A DNA stretch of 41,631 nt from a virus. Of the stretch, positions 39,250 through 41,631 are shown piece by piece. The position numbers and the translations under genes were made by a program. The stretch's first letter is position 1; the number at the start of each line of letters is the position of its first letter. The notes beneath the pieces were generated by a model. The model made no database searches and was not told where the DNA came from. It saw nothing but the letters and a program-made list of their open reading frames with translations. The DNA lies in the IMG/VR virus record IMGVR_UViG_3300017917_003029, positions 1 to 41,631 of that record; one strand, given 5' to 3'.

Positions 39250-39454
39250 ATTACATCTTTTAAAATCACGTTTTTATATTTTTTTATTAAAGGCTCTGGC
39301 TAAAAGGTTAGAAAAATCCAACTTTAATCTTATTCAATTAGAGTTGCTTATACAAGAAAAATTGAAATCACTATTAGAAAAGTACTACGGTGACCGCGCG
39401 CTTATTCGATTTTTTCAAGGTCGAGATGTTCAAAATGTGGGGTGGAGAGTATGA
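39239..39454 (+). CDS. Hypothetical basic helical protein, 71 aa
   Basis: From ATG 39239, overlapping the preceding stop. Basic N-terminal helix (LHLLKSRFYIFLLKALAKRL), then LIQLELLIQEKLKSLLEKYYG. Not a membrane protein despite hydrophobic residues, since charges are frequent. Its stop overlaps the RuvC-like start (ATGA). Confidence 0.55.
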   Translation: MKLKLHLLKSRFYIFLLKALAKRLEKSNFNLIQLELLIQEKLKSLLEKYYGDRALIRFFQGRDVQNVGWRV

Positions 39455-39924
39455 AATGCTGGGTAGGGATTGATCCAGGTAATAATGGTTGTGGATGTTT
39501 ACTTTACGAGGATAACTCATTAAGGATTATTGGACACGGCGCGATTTCGCAAGAGGTTTTATACCACGGTCAAATTGATCGTATTGTTGTGGAAAAGGTT
39601 GCCTCATCGCCTCAAATGGGCGTGTCAAGCGCGTTTAAATTTGGTCAGAGTTACGGGTACATTTTAGGTCAACTTGAGTCGACACCCAATCACTACGAAC
39701 TTGTAACGCCACAGGTTTGGCAGTTTTGGCTTTCAAAGTACGCCGCTGTAAAATTTAAAAACTCAAATTATTCCGATCAACTCAAAAAAACCCAAGGGCC
39801 TGCCCGCAAAAGGATTTTGAAGGACATCGCAAAAGAGCTTTTTTCTTTTGTCAAAGTAAACCTAAAAAATGCTGACGCGATTCTTTTGGCTCTTTACGCA
39901 AAGGAGACTTATGGACGGATTTGA
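39451..39924 (+). CDS. RuvC-like Holliday junction resolvase
   Basis: 157 aa from ATG 39451. D8 lies in WVGIDPGNNG, the RuvC motif I; E48 in RIVVEKV is motif II; D142 in KNADAILLALYA is the C-terminal acid, with the usual A-D-A-x-x-x-A-L-Y sequence. These three acids support metal-dependent cleavage. RuvC has a second C-terminal acid that is not clear here. It should resolve recombination junctions before packaging, next to the helicase and Cas4-like nuclease. Confidence 0.78.
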   Translation: MKCWVGIDPGNNGCGCLLYEDNSLRIIGHGAISQEVLYHGQIDRIVVEKVASSPQMGVSSAFKFGQSYGYILGQLESTPNHYELVTPQVWQFWLSKYAAVKFKNSNYSDQLKKTQGPARKRILKDIAKELFSFVKVNLKNADAILLALYAKETYGRI

Positions 39925-40291
39925 ACTATGCGAAATCTTTTGGGAATACCTGCAAAGAATGGGTGATCAGATCATCATTTTTGAAGGTAAAAATAAGTAC
40001 TATGGTTGTGATGATAATCGAGAGTTTGATTTCTTCTTACAAGATATCAACTCTAAGTTGTACGATTTAAAAGAAGAACTTTGTAACCGTACTAAATACA
40101 ATTTGAAATATATCGATCATACGACAGTTTTTGCGCTCAACAAAATCGAAAAATTTATTGGCACAATGGAAACGGAAGTAGATGAAAAAGATCTTGAGGC
40201 ACATATTAAACGTACTTTGACTAACGGGATTAAGTTACACAACGATCTCGTAAAAGGATTTGAAGAAGCTGAGGAGTCCTTAAACAGATGA
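39911..40291 (+). CDS. Helical protein of unknown function, 126 aa
   Basis: From ATG 39911, overlapping the end of the RuvC-like gene by 14 bases; its stop overlaps the helicase start (ATGA). Three or four amphipathic helices with many charges (LQDINSKLYDLKEELC; HIKRTLTNGIKLHNDL). Not recognised; may be a partner of the resolvase or the helicase. Confidence 0.6.
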   Translation: MDGFELCEIFWEYLQRMGDQIIIFEGKNKYYGCDDNREFDFFLQDINSKLYDLKEELCNRTKYNLKYIDHTTVFALNKIEKFIGTMETEVDEKDLEAHIKRTLTNGIKLHNDLVKGFEEAEESLNR

Positions 40292-41547
40292 CTACGCTTT
40301 TACCATGGCAACAAGACTCTTTTAGGGAGATGTTAAATGCGCTCGTCAATCATCGAATTTGCGCGGACATGTCCCAAACTGGGACGGGAAAAACCTATAA
40401 AGCGTGTGCGGTTGCTCACACGTTAGGGTATAAGATGCTTGTCATTTGCCCTAAAGCGATGATCCCAGAGTGGGAAAAGGTTGCTAAGTCATTTGATGTC
40501 GAGTGCACGGCGATCAATTACGAGAGAGTGCGCATAGGTAATACCAAGTGGGGGATGTGGACGTATTCAAATCGAATTTGGAAATGGACTCTTGAAAAAG
40601 ACACACTCCTTGTTTTTGATGAAGCCCATAGGTTAGGGGGTCAAACTTCATTAAACGCTAAACTTCTTGTAGCTGCAAAGCGAGAGGGTGTCTACACCCT
40701 CTTACTGTCTGCAACGCTTGCAGATAGCCCTCTACGAATGAAAGCTATTGGTTTTGCGTTAGATCTCCACAACCATAAAGACTATTTCAGTTGGCTTTTT
40801 AATAATGGCGTGAAAAAAGATTTTTATGGAAAAATGACTTATTTTGGGGGCGAGGAAGGGATGGCAAAAATACGATCTGATTTTAAACATGTAACAACTC
40901 AAATCAAAATTAGTGAGTTAGGGGATAAATTTCCAAACAATCAAGTATCGACTCTTACAGTACCTGTGAAAGGAAATCCTGATACTCACTATTTAAAAGA
41001 TATTCGAGAACTTAAGGATAGTGCTAGCACTCAAGTGATTGAAATGCTTCGAAGTCGTCAAGAAGTTGAACTTATGAAAATGAATGCGATTACTGAACTC
41101 GCGAATGATTATGTAGACCAGGGGAACTCAGTTGTTGTCTTTGTCAACTTTAAGGCGACGATTGAATGTATGCGTGACAACTTCAAACGATGTGCCGTTA
41201 TTTATGGTGGCCAGAATGAAGACTCACGAAGAGAACAAATTGAGTTATTTCAAGAGAATGAAATTCATGTACTTCTTTGTATGATTCAAGCGGGCGGTGT
41301 GGGTCTATCACTCCATGACCTTAAAGGGAGACCCCGTGTAAGCCTTATAAATCCAGGTTGGAGTGCCACTGAACTAGTTCAAACACTTGGTCGTATTCAC
41401 CGTACGGGCGGCAAATCTCCTGCCATACAAAGGATCATATTTGCTGAAAATTCAAAGATTGAATCGCGTATTCAAAAAACAATTGAACGTAAACTTAGTA
41501 ACTTACAAGGATTAACGAATGATGATCTCATGATCGTTAAAAAATAG
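40288..41547 (+). CDS. SNF2-type SF2 helicase / ATPase
   Basis: 419 aa. Motif I TGTGKT (31-36), motif II DEAH (111-114), motif III SAT (141-143), and a C-terminal RecA domain with GRIHRTG (motif VI, about 377-383). This is the short SNF2/DEAD helicase common in phage replication modules, which remodels DNA or recombination intermediates. It starts on an ATGA overlap and its stop is one base before the first gene in the contig (17), so the operon is continuous through the circle junction. Confidence 0.9.
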   Translation: MTTLLPWQQDSFREMLNALVNHRICADMSQTGTGKTYKACAVAHTLGYKMLVICPKAMIPEWEKVAKSFDVECTAINYERVRIGNTKWGMWTYSNRIWKWTLEKDTLLVFDEAHRLGGQTSLNAKLLVAAKREGVYTLLLSATLADSPLRMKAIGFALDLHNHKDYFSWLFNNGVKKDFYGKMTYFGGEEGMAKIRSDFKHVTTQIKISELGDKFPNNQVSTLTVPVKGNPDTHYLKDIRELKDSASTQVIEMLRSRQEVELMKMNAITELANDYVDQGNSVVVFVNFKATIECMRDNFKRCAVIYGGQNEDSRREQIELFQENEIHVLLCMIQAGGVGLSLHDLKGRPRVSLINPGWSATELVQTLGRIHRTGGKSPAIQRIIFAENSKIESRIQKTIERKLSNLQGLTNDDLMIVKK

Positions 41548-41631
41548 TATGATAACACAAGAAACACGAAAACACGCAAAATGTTCTTTCTCAAAACTTA
41601 AAAACCTAAGTATTTGCCCGTCGTATTTGCC
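41533..41631. repeat. Terminal direct repeat (contig overlap), right copy
   Basis: Exact copy of bases 1-99, which shows circular closure of the contig. It contains the last 15 bases of the helicase gene and the first 83 bases of the Cas4-like nuclease gene. Confidence 0.95.

Noticed and set aside
1-41631. tRNA genes, CRISPR arrays, insertion sequences, integrase, ParA/ParB and CI-like repressor
   Set aside because: Looked for by pattern on both strands and not seen; diverged versions among the unknown small genes cannot be excluded without a profile search.

Overview
The window is one complete tailed-phage genome, assembled as a circular contig. Bases 1-99 are repeated exactly at 41533-41631, so the unique circle is 41,532 bp, and the helicase gene that ends at 41547 runs straight into the first gene at 17. 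The DNA is AT-rich. The long tape-measure gene, the paired tail chaperone with a frameshift site and the absence of sheath or tube genes indicate a siphovirus. A lipoprotein in the lysis region and a holin/amidase system suggest a Gram-negative host, but the host cannot be named from the sequence.

Layout. (1) Rightward early operon, 39055 through the contig junction to 9154: ribbon-helix-helix-like protein, RuvC-like resolvase, SNF2-type helicase, Cas4/RecB-like nuclease, putative ssDNA-binding protein, family A DNA polymerase, primase-helicase, winged-helix protein, amidase, HNH protein and many small proteins. Most genes overlap by ATGA or TAATG. (2) Leftward late operon, 30499 down to 9018: terminases, portal-MuF fusion, protease-scaffold, decoration and capsid proteins of the Mu type, a cassette of fibre-like proteins, connector and tail genes, tape measure, tail tip, glycine-rich fibre, holin and lysis genes. 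The two operons converge and overlap near 9.1 kb. (3) Rightward regulatory cluster 31500-32504. (4) Two leftward operons of mostly unknown small proteins, 34433-32623 and 37571-34827. (5) A single glycosyltransferase gene, 37765-38883, with its own promoter region and terminator.

The most interesting non-coding signals are: a perfect 16-bp match to the chromosomal parS consensus (26299-26314) in a phage with no ParA or ParB; an approximately 450-nt GC-rich, hairpin-dense block upstream of the terminase (30549-31002) next to very AT-rich DNA, which looks like a structured RNA or long leader; two almost identical 35-nt bulged hairpins placed immediately before the start codons of portal and protease-scaffold; and an ACCGGTGTCCTG operator used three times in two divergent promoter regions.

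Recognisable integrase, transposase, CI-type repressor, tRNA genes and CRISPR arrays were not seen. All assignments come from reading the sequence and from motif recognition; no database search was run.
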